From positions 3,264,501 through 3,328,500 of the forward strand of contig NZ_CP047569.1 in the NCBI RefSeq assembly GCF_009903625.1: a stretch of 64,000 nt of DNA. Reading direction: 5' to 3'. The position numbers were made by a program, and so were the translations under genes. Position 1 is the first letter of the stretch; the number at the start of each line of letters is the position of its first letter. Source of the stretch: Microbulbifer sp. ALW1. Lineage in GTDB: Bacteria; Pseudomonadota; Gammaproteobacteria; Pseudomonadales; Cellvibrionaceae. This document shows positions 35,649-44,289 of the stretch, in pieces. The notes under the pieces are model-generated. The model was not told the origin of the DNA. It saw only the letters and a program-made list of their open reading frames with translations, and made no database searches.

Positions 35649-37427
35649 TTAATCTAGTGTTATTAAACCAAAGTCTTCGCGATATCTCGCCAGATTTGGA
35701 TTATATGCTGGGTCGTGTTCAGAATCGGTATTCCAGACGGTTTTCATATGTTTAATTTCACTTTCAAATCGTCGCTTCGCAGCGCCTTTTCGATCATCAC
35801 CTCGTGATACTGATTCATGGTGATAAAGTACAGCAGCAGGCGACCAGAGGTTACGGTATCCGGCCCTCCGAACTTTTAAACAAAAGTCAACATCATTGAA
35901 TGCCACCTTAAGGTTTTCATCATCAAAACCTCCTAGGTCTTCAAAAATTTTCTTTCTAACAACCAGGCAGGCCCCTGTTACAGCAGAGTAATTCTGAGAG
36001 GTGACTAATCTATTCATGTAACCTTTAGAGTCGCCAGGTGCTCTCTTGTGAGCATGCCCAGCAACGCCTCCGATACCAATAACAACACCTCCATGCTGAA
36101 CTGAACCATCTGGATACAACAGTTTAGCTCCTACACATCCAATCTCAGGGCGAAGAGCATGCGAAGCCAATATGTTTAACCAATCGGGGGTGATTACTTC
36201 GATGTCATTATTTACAAATGCGATTAACTGCCCTTTCGCCGCCTTTACTGCATGATTATTAATCGCAGAGAAGTTGAATTCTCCAGGGTAAGAAATCACG
36301 CGGATTTTTGAATTCTTGCTAATTTCTTTCAGATAGCTGGCCGTCGTAGATTCTACTGAATCATTATCGACAACAATTATTTCGATATTTTGAAAAGTAG
36401 ATTTCCCCAATATTGAATCAATACATTGACTCAAGAGATCTACTCTATCTTTAGTGGGTATAATAATACTTACAAAACAATTCTCTACGTTTGCATGCCA
36501 TTCTATCTGGCGCTGATTGTCCTTGTGATTTTTAATATTAAAACCGCAGACTTGACCTAATTCGGTAAGGCGTTGAATTGCAAGTCTCGAAGGTGGTTTT
36601 CGCACATTATCTCTGTTCTCATGGTAGAGAATGTAGGCTAAGGAGGAGATAACTACATCGTTTGGTCCGTTAAAAAACAAATCTAGCAAAGTGCAGTAAT
36701 TTGCTTCACTAACTGATGTTTCGAGATATTTTTCAAATCCTGAAGGGATACTGCCGAGCTTAAAAAAAACTCCTTTCTCTATATAATTATATTCTAAAAA
36801 ATAATCTGGTGACCATTTTGGCTTACATCTTGGTTCCGTCCTAATATCATTCTCGCCATATGTATCCGAGTCAGTATAAAGTGCCGGCGGATAATTGGAC
36901 TCTACACAAGAATCACTGATAACTCTCAGGGTGTTTTCATGCAATAAATCACCAGAATCCATAAAGAATATATAATTCTCCCTTGATACATTAACTTGCA
37001 CTACATTATCAAGTTCACTTAATGTACACGTTGTTACGTCGCGATCACCCCGTTGTGATTCCACTTGATGAATCAGGGTGGGATCTGCTATCACATAAAT
37101 TTCTAAACGAGAGTAGCGCTGCTTCATTAAACTATCGAGTGTTCTCGTTAGAAGCTCGACGTTTCCTAAGCCTACTTTAATTAGCACCGTAAAACTTAAC
37201 GCTGAGCTACTTCTATCGCTAAGTTTGGCAATTTTTTTCTGTTGAAGATCAATTAAGCGCAGGTAAGAGAAACGCTCTCTATGAGCCTCATCCTTTAATA
37301 AGCGGAACAACGCCTGAACCAAGTGATAGTTCCTTAATTTGAACACAACCCCTAACGGAATACGTCGGGCAATTTTAAACAGTTCAACTGTAAGCTTAAA
37401 TCGAATACGTGAGAGATTGCCAAACAT
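35649..37427 (-). CDS. GT2 glycosyltransferase, two-part, rhamnosyltransferase-like
   Basis: The C-terminal part of this roughly 592-residue protein is a clear GT2 domain: VSIIIPTKDRVDLLSQCIDS, IEIIVVDNDSVES, FNFSAINNHAVKAAKGQLIA, FVNNDIEVITPDW and GGFDDENLKVAFNDVDFCLK. The N-terminal 300 residues contain a second, degenerate GT2-like fold (LSFTVLIKVGLGNVELLTRT, FFMDSGDLLHENTLRVIS, PALYTDSDTYGEND). This N/C doubling is common in enzymes that build rhamnan and O-antigen backbones. I prefer the ATG at 37427; a TTG at 37433 overlaps the preceding stop. Substrate not determined. Confidence 0.83.
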   Translation of the reverse strand: MFGNLSRIRFKLTVELFKIARRIPLGVVFKLRNYHLVQALFRLLKDEAHRERFSYLRLIDLQQKKIAKLSDRSSSALSFTVLIKVGLGNVELLTRTLDSLMKQRYSRLEIYVIADPTLIHQVESQRGDRDVTTCTLSELDNVVQVNVSRENYIFFMDSGDLLHENTLRVISDSCVESNYPPALYTDSDTYGENDIRTEPRCKPKWSPDYFLEYNYIEKGVFFKLGSIPSGFEKYLETSVSEANYCTLLDLFFNGPNDVVISSLAYILYHENRDNVRKPPSRLAIQRLTELGQVCGFNIKNHKDNQRQIEWHANVENCFVSIIIPTKDRVDLLSQCIDSILGKSTFQNIEIIVVDNDSVESTTASYLKEISKNSKIRVISYPGEFNFSAINNHAVKAAKGQLIAFVNNDIEVITPDWLNILASHALRPEIGCVGAKLLYPDGSVQHGGVVIGIGGVAGHAHKRAPGDSKGYMNRLVTSQNYSAVTGACLVVRKKIFEDLGGFDDENLKVAFNDVDFCLKVRRAGYRNLWSPAAVLYHHESVSRGDDRKGAAKRRFESEIKHMKTVWNTDSEHDPAYNPNLARYREDFGLITLD

Positions 37428-37429
37428 AA

Positions 37430-38269
37430 TCAAGATTCAAATCCGGTTAAATATAATTTTCTGTAGAATCTTAGTGAAGACTTAATGAACTGAGTTCTAT
37501 GGGTCCAGCTCTTTTTTGATGCTCCCCCACCATAATGAATGATTGAAAATTCGCCGGATATAATTGCCGGGCCTTTACTCAGGGCCCGCAGAGAAAGATC
37601 ATAATCTTCAAAGTACAGAAAATATTTTTCATCAAAACCATTTAGACTTAAAATGGAATTTCGCCGAAATAACATACAGCAGCCAGAAAAAAGAATTCGG
37701 CTTCCCCGGGGAATGATAGAATTTATCGAGACATCCTCTATTTTCTTCGTATACCCGGCGAGAAGTTTTCGAATCCACGTGGGCGCGAATGCTCGGATTA
37801 ATATATAAATTGGACTGGGCGCGTGTATATGAAGAGGCTGCTCATTTCCAGCAGCATCAAATACCTTAGGCACTACTAAATCTGCGCCCTGCTCTACTAA
37901 TGCACTTATTGCACAGACTAGAGCACTGCTTTCAAATTTCACATCCGGATTTAAAACTAAATAGAAATCTGCAACATTGGAATTTATAATTTGGTTATGT
38001 GCGGAGCCAAAGCCTCGATTTTCGGTATGAAGCAATTCAATAGCGACATCATCAAATTTTGGCATCGCTAATATTTTTCTCAGGCTCTCCAAATATCCAT
38101 AGTCGTCCGAATTATCAACGACTACAATTTTTACTTGGCTAGCGAGAACACTGCCTGCCAATTCATTCACAGCCGTTACAAGACAACTAAGGGTCTGCTC
38201 AAGCAAGACTAAACAAGACTTATGAGTAACCAGACCGACAACTAGATCATTTGTTTTTTTTCTCAACAT
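37430..38269 (-). CDS. Glycosyltransferase family 2
   Basis: This 279-residue protein has VGLVTHKSCLVLLEQTLSCL, VKIVVVDNSDDYGYLESL, ENRGFGSAHNQIINS, DFYLVLNPDVKFESS (metal motif NPDV in place of DxD) and LNGFDEKYFLYFEDYDLSLR with the catalytic-site EDYD. This layout is typical of rhamnosyltransferases in O-antigen loci. The next gene starts within the stop region. It lies in the minus arm between two other GT2 genes. Confidence 0.85.
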   Translation of the reverse strand: MLRKKTNDLVVGLVTHKSCLVLLEQTLSCLVTAVNELAGSVLASQVKIVVVDNSDDYGYLESLRKILAMPKFDDVAIELLHTENRGFGSAHNQIINSNVADFYLVLNPDVKFESSALVCAISALVEQGADLVVPKVFDAAGNEQPLHIHAPSPIYILIRAFAPTWIRKLLAGYTKKIEDVSINSIIPRGSRILFSGCCMLFRRNSILSLNGFDEKYFLYFEDYDLSLRALSKGPAIISGEFSIIHYGGGASKKSWTHRTQFIKSSLRFYRKLYLTGFES

Positions 38270-38293
38270 AATTCTATACTCCCACTGCCCTTA

Positions 38294-39238
38294 TTAGTCG
38301 TGCTTCCTGTAATTAGGGGAGGTAGAGATATTTTTTACATCTTTTAACGCGCGGAAAATCTCTCGTGAATATTTCACTCTCTCCTTGCTTAACAGAATAA
38401 TTAAAGCTGACTTAGCGAGCGCGCGAACAATTGCGTTAATTTTCCAAGCCGCACTGACATATCTCCGTTTACTTAACGCTAAGAGATTACGTACAGAATA
38501 ATAACTACGTATTGGTGAATGGCGTCTGGCTACAATTTTACCAAATAATTTATATACGTCGTCCCCAATACTATGCGAAAACGAAGTTTCATTTGTACCT
38601 ACCAATTCGTAGCCTAGGCTTCTTGCCCGACAGCACCACTCCACATCAACGTTATCGATGAACAGGTCTTCGTCGAATGGACCGACAGCGTCAATTATTG
38701 ATAAGGGAAAAAGGCAGCCAGAGGTTATAAGAAAGTCAAATTTACCTGAACCTTCAAATTGACTAGGATATACTTTCGTAGGAAAAAAAGCCGAGTAACG
38801 AATAAACGGCGCACGCGTGCCACTAAAATTGCATAATTGAGTACCAGATATTGCGGCAATATCAGGCTTTCCATGCCTTTTTAGTTCATAATATTGTGAC
38901 CTGAGAACGCTAAGATAATTCTTCTCTGGAAGTGAGTCTTGATCAAACAGTGCAACAAAGTCGTATTTCCCTGCTGTTCCAGTTTCAAAGATTCTATTAG
39001 CGGCGGAAGCAAGTCCTATATTGGCTTCTGACCGAAGAAAAATTACATTGTCCCATTGGCTAAAGATGTTACTCAGTTCAGCTTGGCTATTGGAGGCGTT
39101 GTCGAAAATAAGTATGTCATATGGCTGGGCGGCCAGGTTTGAAATAAGGGAATAAAGTGTTTCCTTATTTGGATTATAAGTGATTACCCCTACTAAAATC
39201 CGGCAGACATTAACTTCGGTCACATTATTGAGCGGCAT
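38294..39238 (-). CDS. Glycosyltransferase family 2 (rhamnosyltransferase-like)
   Basis: This 314-residue protein has RILVGVITYNPNKETLYSLI, YDILIFDNASNSQAELSNIF, LRSEANIGLASAANRIFETG, DFVALFDQDSLPEKNYL (acidic DQDS motif typical of rhamnosyltransferases) and GPFDEDLFIDNVDVEWCCRA. The FDQDS variant resembles RfbF/WbbL-type rhamnosyl transferases, which would use the dTDP-rhamnose made by the rml genes. It abuts wzt exactly: the wzt stop TAA is followed directly by its ATG. Confidence 0.87.
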   Translation of the reverse strand: MPLNNVTEVNVCRILVGVITYNPNKETLYSLISNLAAQPYDILIFDNASNSQAELSNIFSQWDNVIFLRSEANIGLASAANRIFETGTAGKYDFVALFDQDSLPEKNYLSVLRSQYYELKRHGKPDIAAISGTQLCNFSGTRAPFIRYSAFFPTKVYPSQFEGSGKFDFLITSGCLFPLSIIDAVGPFDEDLFIDNVDVEWCCRARSLGYELVGTNETSFSHSIGDDVYKLFGKIVARRHSPIRSYYSVRNLLALSKRRYVSAAWKINAIVRALAKSALIILLSKERVKYSREIFRALKDVKNISTSPNYRKHD

Positions 39239-39964
39239 TTATACCACCAACTCATTCGTATCGACAGGCGGCTTTTTATGAAGAGCTGCGGTGTAACTTT
39301 CTACTACCGACAAACATTCTCCCTGCTCTCTAACTTCCCCCTGTTCAAACCAAACAGCTTTTTTGCATAGACTGCTGACCAATCCAGGTTCATGAGAAAC
39401 AAGTACAACCGCAGCGTCTCCCTTTATCATTTCCAATATTGTTTTTTTAGATTTTTCCCTGAAACGGCTATCACCTACAGACATTGCCTCGTCAATTAGT
39501 AATAAGTCTGGATCAGAAAAAACTGATACGGCAAATGCAAGTCTCGCTCGCATCCCTGAGGAGTATGTGAAAATCGGTCGATTTATCGCTTCCCCCAATT
39601 CAGAAAATGCGACGATTGACTCAAGCTTTTTGTCGATCTCTTTTTTCGTCATTCCCATTAAGAGACCAGTTAGTGTGGCATTTTCAATTCCATTCATATA
39701 AGGAACAAAACCACTTTGAAGGCCGATAAAAGAGACTCTTAAGTCCCCACTCTTTAATATTCGCCCTCCATCTTGCTTGTAAATACCAGCCAAAAGCTTA
39801 AGTAATGTGCTTTTCCCAGCTCCGTTGCGCCCTAAGATTCCTATATTCTCACCACTATTTATATCCAATGTCAGATTCTTAAGGGCAACTTTTTTACCTC
39901 GATTGAATAAATTAATTCCTTCTCTGTAGTTAAGACTGATATTTTCTAATCGTAGCAGTCGCAT
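39239..39964 (-). CDS. wzt: Polysaccharide ABC exporter, ATP-binding subunit (Wzt/KpsT-like)
   Basis: This 241-residue ATPase has Walker A GILGRNGAGKSTLLKLLAGI, signature YSSGMRARLAFAVSV, Walker B DLLLIDEAMSVGDSRFREKS and the switch His in VLVSHEPGLVSSL. It powers export of a lipid-linked glycan across the inner membrane with the neighbouring permease. It lacks the 150-200 residue C-terminal glycan-binding domain seen in Wzt of O8/O9 systems, so chain-terminus recognition is not built in, as in KpsT or the O2a type. I chose the ATG at 39964 because AAGGTG lies six bases upstream; a GTG at 39973 is the alternative. Confidence 0.92.
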   Translation of the reverse strand: MRLLRLENISLNYREGINLFNRGKKVALKNLTLDINSGENIGILGRNGAGKSTLLKLLAGIYKQDGGRILKSGDLRVSFIGLQSGFVPYMNGIENATLTGLLMGMTKKEIDKKLESIVAFSELGEAINRPIFTYSSGMRARLAFAVSVFSDPDLLLIDEAMSVGDSRFREKSKKTILEMIKGDAAVVLVSHEPGLVSSLCKKAVWFEQGEVREQGECLSVVESYTAALHKKPPVDTNELVV

Positions 39965-39974
39965 ATCGAACACC

Positions 39975-40733
39975 TTAAATTAATCGCTTGGGTATTTCAC
40001 CACGCAACTTTCCTAACAAAAAGAAACCAATCCACAAAAAAGGTATGTGAATTACGACGATTGTCGCCATAAAGAGGGGATCAAGGCTCTCACCATAAAG
40101 TAACACCTTACGCCCTGACTCAATTAAGTGCGCAAACGGATTCCAAATCAAAAATTCTTGAACGCTATGAGACATATTCTTTATAGGAAAAATCACTCCT
40201 GACAAAAACATTAGGAGCATCATTGCCCTGGAAATAATTAACTGGAGGTCAGGTGCGAATGGAATTATGAGGCTTAAATTCACACAATATGAAAAGCATA
40301 CGACCAAGCAAACCAAAATCCATAAAAGAAAACTCGGGAACCCTGCGAAATTTAACACTCCGTTTAACCAGAGCACTGTAATGACGCAAATCATTACAAC
40401 TGCAAACTTAAACGTGTGAACCAAAAGAGTTGAAATAGGAAATATTATTGGATGAACACTAAAACTTCTTAAGATTCCTTTCTTCTTTATTAACGAGTTG
40501 GCCCCTTGATTAATAACAGAGGAAATCCAGTGCCACACACTAATGCCGCAAAGAAGTGAAAACACATGGTCACTCTGACCTCGCAGATGAGCAAATGCAA
40601 AATAAAAAACCGCAACATAAAGGCACGGCTCCAATACCCACCATATGGGGCCTAATAGGTAGCGGTTTAAGTCAGACCGCATTTCAGACCAAAAAAGATA
40701 TGCAGTTAGACCACTATAATCAATTTTATTCAA
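39975..40733 (-). CDS. wzm: Polysaccharide ABC exporter, permease subunit (Wzm/KpsM-like)
   Basis: This 252-residue ABC-2 type membrane protein has about six hydrophobic helices, among them WWVLEPCLYVAVFYFAFAHL, FAVVMICVITVLWLNGVLNF, LLWILVCLVVCFSYCVNLSL and ATIVVIHIPFLWIGFFLL. It keeps the conserved exporter features RYLLGPIWWVLEP and FLSGVIFPIKNM. It forms the channel for the glycan together with the ATPase encoded 10 bases downstream. The start appears to be TTG at 40733, since no ATG gives the family N-terminus. It follows nadK by 54 bases. Confidence 0.9.
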   Translation of the reverse strand: MNKIDYSGLTAYLFWSEMRSDLNRYLLGPIWWVLEPCLYVAVFYFAFAHLRGQSDHVFSLLCGISVWHWISSVINQGANSLIKKKGILRSFSVHPIIFPISTLLVHTFKFAVVMICVITVLWLNGVLNFAGFPSFLLWILVCLVVCFSYCVNLSLIIPFAPDLQLIISRAMMLLMFLSGVIFPIKNMSHSVQEFLIWNPFAHLIESGRKVLLYGESLDPLFMATIVVIHIPFLWIGFFLLGKLRGEIPKRLI

Positions 40734-40787
40734 GTTACATCACCAAACTTCATCTAAGACTTCTCGGAAGTCGTCAATATTGCTTTA

Positions 40788-41660
40788 CTATTTAACTTGC
40801 CAATTAAGTTTTGAGCGGCAAGTTTCATAAAAATTATGTTTTATGGGGTGCACCAGTGTTAACCGGTGAGGCTTTTTATGGATTCTAATTACATCTCCGG
40901 GCTGAGTAATGAATTGTTCATGCCCATCACAGGTAACATGCGGCAACGCTACATTTTCATCGCCAATGATAATTTTGAATTCGCTACTTCCTTCAACAAC
41001 AATAGGTCGACTGCTAAGAGTGTGCGGGTTTAATGGGACAACAACGATAGCATCTAATTTGGGATGCATAATTGGTCCCCCTCCAGACAAGGCATACGCA
41101 GTAGAACCTGTAGGGGTAGAAATAATCAGACCGTCAGAGCGTTGTGTATATACAAATTGTCCGTCGATAAAAAGGTCAAACTCAATCATTCGGATATATT
41201 CACCTGGATGAATAACCACATCATTCAAAGCAGACCCTTTACCTATGGGCTTCCCTTCCCTTGAGACGGACATATCCAAGAGGAAGCGGCTTTCAGCCAT
41301 GTATTTTCCCGCTAACACCTCTCCGACTTTAGTCTCAATCTCATCGGGTGAAATGTCCGTTAAAAATCCTAGTCGACCTCTGTTAATTCCTAACAAGGGA
41401 ACACTAAATTTAGCCAGTGCGCGGGCAGCCGCCAGAAGACTACCATCTCCGCCAACCACTATAACTAAATCGCATAGCTCCCCAAGTTTTTCCTTGGAAG
41501 TTACTCGCACGCCATCAGCGACAAAGCTGGCTGCAGTTTCATTGTCAAGAACAACTTGATAACCACCTTTCTCCAGGAAAGTCTTCAATCGCTTTAGCGA
41601 CTGCACGGCGCTGTCGCTTTCATGGCGACCGATCAAGCCGATACTATGGAATTCTGACAC
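40788..41660 (-). CDS. nadK: NAD kinase
   Basis: This 290-residue enzyme phosphorylates NAD to NADP. It has the family motifs VIVVGGDGSLLAAARALAKF (GGDG), GINRGRLGFLTDISPDE (NxGxLGF), LNDVVIHPGEYIRMIEF and SDGLIISTPTGSTAYALSGG (TPTGSTAY), ending with the HPIKHNFYE region. I prefer the GTG at 41660, which follows AAGGGGAG and gives (V)SEFHSIGLIGRH; the frame stays open for 15 more codons upstream. It is unusual for it to sit between rmlD and the ABC exporter genes, read with the glycan arm; it looks complete and may be the chromosome's only copy. Confidence 0.94.
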   Translation of the reverse strand: MSEFHSIGLIGRHESDSAVQSLKRLKTFLEKGGYQVVLDNETAASFVADGVRVTSKEKLGELCDLVIVVGGDGSLLAAARALAKFSVPLLGINRGRLGFLTDISPDEIETKVGEVLAGKYMAESRFLLDMSVSREGKPIGKGSALNDVVIHPGEYIRMIEFDLFIDGQFVYTQRSDGLIISTPTGSTAYALSGGGPIMHPKLDAIVVVPLNPHTLSSRPIVVEGSSEFKIIIGDENVALPHVTCDGHEQFITQPGDVIRIHKKPHRLTLVHPIKHNFYETCRSKLNWQVK

Positions 41661-41874
41661 TGTTCTCCCCTTACTGACCAACCCAGGGTCCGTACAGCCA
41701 AACAAAAAGTGGTATTTAAACTTTGCTTCTTAGTATATTTTGGGAAACCATCCTGCCGTACATCTTCTTTGGATTGACTAAATTCCTTGAACGGCACCAT
41801 CTAAAAGGTTGAGGGGCCCCCTAATGACTTAGGAGCGCTTACTCGAGGTTATCCACGCGCCGGAGCACGCCTGC

Positions 41875-42786
41875 TCATTTTCCAGATAATTCATCTAGCA
41901 TCATTGCTAATTGCTTACGCCAATGGCATAAATCTTGACCAAAAGTTCTATTAAGGTTCGTTTTGTCCAATACACTAAATGCTGGGCGAGGAGCTTGACT
42001 GGGGAAATCTATTTGCGGAATCGGGTAAACTGGAATTATTTTTTCAAGTAATCCCTTTTCAATTGCCAACTCTTGAATTGCAATCGCAAAGTCATACCAA
42101 GAGGCAACTCCTGCATCGGTCCAATTTGAAATTTTAGTGCCGCTTGGTTCAGGGGACTCTAAATCGGCGTGCCCTGCATGCCAAATGGCTCGCGCCAATG
42201 AGAATGCCCATGTGGGCGTGCCAATCTGATCGGCTACGACGTTTAAGTGGGCACGCTCACCTTCGGACATCAAACGCAGCATGGTCTTTACGAAGTTATT
42301 TCCATGGCTGGAGTACACCCAGGATGTCCGCAAAATCAGTGCACGAGCCAAATTACGGTTCTGAATTTCTTTCTCACCGGCGAGCTTACTAGCTCCATAT
42401 ACGCTAATTGGATTCGCGTCATCAGTTTCTGTATAGGGAGTAGATTTTTGTCCGTTGAATACAAAATCAGTCGAAACATGAACAAAGGCTGTATTAACGT
42501 GGCCAATTAAAGCTTCAGCAATATTGGCAACAGCTCGCTGATTTAGATCATACGCCGCTTGCTGCTCTACCTCTGCCTTGTCAACGGCAGTATATGCAGC
42601 AGCATTGATGACAAGATCCGGCGCATACGACTCTATAACCTCAGTTACTTGGGCAGCATCCAGAATATTTATTTCCCTGCTACCTAATGCCGTAACGGCA
42701 AAGTCTTCAGGTGCCGTTCGTAGCAACTCCCATGCCAGCTGGCCATTCTTACCGAAGACAAGGGCTTTACGTCGCTCAACACTCAT
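41875..42786 (-). CDS. rmlD: dTDP-4-dehydrorhamnose reductase
   Basis: This 303-residue protein does the last step of dTDP-L-rhamnose synthesis, reducing the 4-keto group with NAD(P)H. It has ALVFGKNGQLAWELLRTAPE (GxxGQLG-like NADPH loop), DLVINAAAYTAVDKAEVEQQ, VHVSTDFVFNGQKSTPYTET, the YGASKLAGE catalytic Tyr/Lys, and LRTSWVYSSHGNNFVKTMLR. Its start overlaps the rmlC end by 11 bases. A 214-base gap separates it from nadK, so a promoter may lie there. Confidence 0.95.
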   Translation of the reverse strand: MSVERRKALVFGKNGQLAWELLRTAPEDFAVTALGSREINILDAAQVTEVIESYAPDLVINAAAYTAVDKAEVEQQAAYDLNQRAVANIAEALIGHVNTAFVHVSTDFVFNGQKSTPYTETDDANPISVYGASKLAGEKEIQNRNLARALILRTSWVYSSHGNNFVKTMLRLMSEGERAHLNVVADQIGTPTWAFSLARAIWHAGHADLESPEPSGTKISNWTDAGVASWYDFAIAIQELAIEKGLLEKIIPVYPIPQIDFPSQAPRPAFSVLDKTNLNRTFGQDLCHWRKQLAMMLDELSGK

Positions 42787-43333
42787 AAGGAAGTCTCGGT
42801 ATTTCGCCCAAGGTCAAGCCACACTTGTCCTTTTCAGATAACTGGGGTTTTTTACCTTCCTGCAAAGGCCACGCAATACCAATATCACTGTCATCCCAGC
42901 GTAAACTATATTCACTTTCCGGGTGATAATAGTCGGTACATTTATAAACAAATTCGGCGTATTCTGATGTTACATAAAAGCCATGAGCGAAACCTGCCGG
43001 AACCCAAAGCTGATGACAATTTTCCGCTGAAAGGTAGGCGCCAGCCCATTGCCCAAAAGTAGGAGAACCATCACGGATATCTACGGCAACATCAAAGACT
43101 TCGCCGCTAATAACTCTTACAAGCTTGCCTTGCGTGTGCTTTGACTGGTAGTGCAGCCCACGCAAAATTCCGCGGGATGACTTTGAGTGATTATCTTGAA
43201 CGAAAGTCACATCAGCGACATTTTCACGAAACCACGTTTCCCTGAAGGTCTCCATAAAAAACCCTCGCTCATCGCCAAATACCTTGGGCTTAAGAACCTT
43301 TACTTCAGGTATCTTCGTATCGACAACGTTCAC
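42776..43333 (-). CDS. rmlC: dTDP-4-dehydrorhamnose 3,5-epimerase
   Basis: This 185-residue cupin enzyme has KVFGDERGFFMETFRETWF, FVQDNHSKSSRGILRGLHYQ (catalytic His in LRGLHYQ), GKLVRVISGEVFDVAVDIRD, WVPAGFAHGFYVTSEYAEFV and the catalytic Tyr in YKCTDYYHPE. It epimerises C3 and C5 of the RmlB product. The start is a GTG at 43333, two bases after the rmlA stop, with no strong ribosome-binding site, so it probably depends on coupling to rmlA. Confidence 0.95.
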   Translation of the reverse strand: MNVVDTKIPEVKVLKPKVFGDERGFFMETFRETWFRENVADVTFVQDNHSKSSRGILRGLHYQSKHTQGKLVRVISGEVFDVAVDIRDGSPTFGQWAGAYLSAENCHQLWVPAGFAHGFYVTSEYAEFVYKCTDYYHPESEYSLRWDDSDIGIAWPLQEGKKPQLSEKDKCGLTLGEIPRLPYEC

Positions 43334-43335
43334 AA

Positions 43336-44214
43336 TTAAAATACCCGGTCTTCAATAACTTGCAGCAAATATTCTCCATATCCACTTTTTAGTAGCGGTT
43401 GAGCTAATTGCTGCAGCTTTTCTGCCGAGATATATCCCATTCGATAGGCGACTTCTTCCGGACAAGCAATCTTGAGCCCCTGTCGGGCCTCGATAGTTTG
43501 CACAAAATGATTAGCCGCGAGTAGATTGTCATGAGTACCAGTGTCTAACCAAGCCGCTCCACGCCCCATCACTTCAACATTTAATGTCCCTGCTTCCAAG
43601 TAGGCTCGGTTCACGTCTGTGATCTCAAGCTCACCGCGAGCTGATGGCACTATAGATTTTGCAATGTCAATTACTTGGTTGTCATAGAAATAAAGGCCAG
43701 TCACAGCATACTTTGACTTTGGATGTTCCGGCTTTTCTTCAATTGAAAGTGCGCGACCATCATCATCAAATTCAACAACGCCATACGCTCGTGGGTCGTT
43801 AACATGGTAACCAAATACAGTGGCGCCACTTACCTTTGAGGTTGCACTGCTCAATAAGTTCATGAAGTCGTGGGAGTAGAAGATGTTGTCTCCTAGAACG
43901 AGTGCACAGTCATCCCCACCAATGAACTTTTCTCCGATAATAAATGCCTGCGCGAGACCATCCGGTGAAGGCTGTTCCGCGTATGAGAGGTTTAACCCCC
44001 AAAGCTCTCCTGATCCCAGAAGGCTCTGAAACGCGGGCAGATCTTGCGGTGTCGAAATAATAAGAATGTCTTTAATCCCAGCCAACATAAGAGTAGTTAG
44101 GGGGTAATAGATCATTGGTTTATCGTATATTGGGATCAGCTGTTTACTTACTGCCTTAGTCAATGGGTACAGCCGACTACCCGTCCCGCCGGCAAGAATG
44201 ATCCCTTTACGCAC
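43336..44214 (-). CDS. rmlA: Glucose-1-phosphate thymidylyltransferase
   Basis: This 292-residue enzyme makes dTDP-glucose, the first step to dTDP-rhamnose. It has [89 protein letters not shown] and [20 protein letters not shown], all standard for RmlA. The start is GTG behind GGGGGG. It is the first gene of the minus glycan arm; rmlB, its partner for the second step, lies 23 kb away at the other end of the locus. Confidence 0.96.
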   Translation of the reverse strand: MRKGIILAGGTGSRLYPLTKAVSKQLIPIYDKPMIYYPLTTLMLAGIKDILIISTPQDLPAFQSLLGSGELWGLNLSYAEQPSPDGLAQAFIIGEKFIGGDDCALVLGDNIFYSHDFMNLLSSATSKVSGATVFGYHVNDPRAYGVVEFDDDGRALSIEEKPEHPKSKYAVTGLYFYDNQVIDIAKSIVPSARGELEITDVNRAYLEAGTLNVEVMGRGAAWLDTGTHDNLLAANHFVQTIEARQGLKIACPEEVAYRMGYISAEKLQQLAQPLLKSGYGEYLLQVIEDRVF

Positions 44215-44265
44215 GAAGCCCCCTATTAGTCATTTACACTATGTAACAAAGGACGTAATTATGCC

Positions 44266-44279
44266 GAACGGCGCCGTTC
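44266..44279. promoter_or_regulatory. Perfect 14-bp palindrome upstream of rmlA
   Basis: GAACGGCGCCGTTC is a perfect palindrome without a loop, 52 bases upstream of the rmlA start and just behind the dcyD-like stop. It could be an operator for the glycan arm or part of a terminator; sequence alone does not decide. Confidence 0.35.
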
Positions 44280-44289
44280 ACGTCGAACC

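Noticed and set aside
40556..40795. 79-codon plus-strand frame across wzm and its upstream gap.
   Set aside because: No ribosome-binding site or family resemblance, and it lies antisense to the permease start.
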